Of a DNA stretch of 17,415 bases, positions 17,201 to 17,415 are shown piece by piece; position 1 is the first letter of the stretch, and each line of letters starts with the position of its first letter. The translations under genes were made by a program, and so were the position numbers. Source of the stretch: an uncultured Bacteroides sp. (GTDB lineage Bacteria; Bacteroidota; Bacteroidia; Bacteroidales; Bacteroidaceae); the NCBI GenBank assembly GCA_905197435.1, contig CAJJYX010000057.1, positions 1 to 17,415 on the forward strand, given 5' to 3'. The notes below the pieces were generated by a model. That model ran no database searches. It was not told the origin of the DNA and saw nothing but the letters and a program-made list of their open reading frames with translations.

Positions 17201-17232
17201 CAAACATAGGTATAAAAAAGTCAAAAAACAAC
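17201..17232 (-). promoter_or_regulatory. Bacteroides-type promoter for the kinase gene
   Basis: On the minus strand TATGTTTG (17208 down to 17201) matches the TAnnTTTG -7 consensus. A GTTG near-match to the -33 TTTG box (17232 down to 17229) is placed 20 nt upstream, within the expected 19-21. Transcription would start around 17193-17196, giving a leader of about 25 nt rich in A and T before the ATG at 17171. Confidence 0.55.
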
Positions 17233-17251
17233 CATAAACGACTCTTTTCGT

Positions 17252-17276
17252 CTCAGGCACCTATAATAAACCTGAG
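17252..17276. repeat. Inverted repeat CTCAGG/CCTGAG upstream of the kinase
   Basis: CTCAGG (17252-17257) and CCTGAG (17271-17276) are perfect inverted copies with a 13-nt A/T-rich spacer. It sits 20 bp upstream of the kinase -33 region, so it could be a regulator site for the kinase promoter. Short enough to be chance. Confidence 0.3.
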
Positions 17277-17306
17277 CTCGATATAAGACTTTTGTCCGTT
17301 TTTTAC

Positions 17307-17352
17307 CATTATGGGTGAAAGGTACTATTCATTATGGATTAAAGGTACTATC
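17307..17352. repeat. Two tandem 23-bp direct repeats
   Basis: Units 17307-17329 and 17330-17352 abut exactly and match at 20 of 23 positions. Each starts CATTATGG and contains AAAGGTACTAT; they differ at unit positions 9, 11 and 23. They are preceded by TGTCCG at 17293. Tandem near-terminal repeats behind a TGT end are characteristic of IS21-family insertion sequences, so this could be the left end of such an element whose genes lie to the right of the window. Tandem operator sites for a regulator are the alternative. Confidence 0.6.
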
Positions 17353-17363
17353 CCAATTCCCCT

Positions 17364-17375
17364 CCTCCCGGGAGG
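17364..17375. repeat. 12-bp GC-rich perfect palindrome
   Basis: CCTCCCGGGAGG is a perfect palindrome in otherwise A/T-rich DNA, 11 bp after the tandem repeats. It could be a regulator site or a small cruciform or hairpin in the leader of a gene to the right. Confidence 0.45.
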
Positions 17376-17398
17376 TTGTGTAAAAAGTAATCATCAAG

Positions 17399-17415
17399 TG
17401 TTCTTTGACATATTG
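17399..17415 (+). other. boxA-like / leader sequence at the right edge
   Basis: TGTTCTTTGACATATTG at the extreme right edge resembles the boxA antitermination element (E. coli TGCTCTTTAACA). boxA-like sequences of the form GTTCTTTGA are common just upstream of 16S rRNA genes. The window ends here, so what follows cannot be seen. Confidence 0.25.

Noticed and set aside
1..17415. tRNA or rRNA genes, CRISPR arrays, complete mobile elements
   Set aside because: No cloverleaf with tRNA motifs, no regularly spaced repeats with unique spacers, and no transposase or integrase gene were seen inside the window.

Overview
The window looks like chromosomal DNA of a Bacteroides-type organism (order Bacteroidales). 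The evidence is a dxs-trkA-trkH gene order, a quinone-reducing complex I operon with a fused nuoCD and no nuoE, nuoF or nuoG, Bacteroidetes-type promoter boxes (TAnnTTTG), and reiterated A/T-rich spacers between genes instead of regular Shine-Dalgarno leaders. This assignment rests on recognising families and layout; no database search was possible.

Left part (1-3625, + strand): the 3' end of dxs (isoprenoid precursor synthesis, methylerythritol phosphate route), then trkA and trkH, the regulatory ring and the membrane channel of a Trk/Ktr potassium uptake system. The gaps are short, so the three genes are probably co-transcribed from a promoter left of the window.

Middle part (3696-14316, + strand): a good Bacteroides -7 box at 3696-3703 precedes an unrecognised 123-residue protein with an N-terminal hydrophobic segment. 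About 110 nt further on starts an operon running nuoA, B, CD, H, I, J, K, L, M, N. All membrane subunits, the quinone-site subunits and the N2, N6a and N6b iron-sulfur subunits are present. The NADH-oxidising module (NuoE, F, G) is not encoded where it would normally sit, between nuoCD and nuoH. The complex should therefore take electrons from another donor, reduce (mena)quinone and pump ions. NuoM lacks the conserved TM7 lysine, while NuoL and NuoN keep theirs.

Right part (14388-17171, - strand): a convergent, soluble multi-PAS/GAF sensor histidine kinase with no receiver domain and no visible partner regulator. A long hairpin lies between nuoN and this gene. Upstream of the kinase (17172-17415) are its likely promoter, an inverted repeat, two tandem copies of a 23-bp repeat, a 12-bp GC-rich palindrome and a boxA-like sequence at the very edge. 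The tandem repeats resemble the repeated termini of IS21-type insertion sequences, but this is unproven.

The most unusual structural feature is at the gene junctions. Four of them (dxs/trkA, trkA/trkH, nuoI/J, nuoL/M) contain inverted copies of short A/T-rich motifs that can pair across the junction. Two of these overlap the upstream stop codon, and two others share an exact 15-nt repeat (nuoB/CD and nuoM/N).
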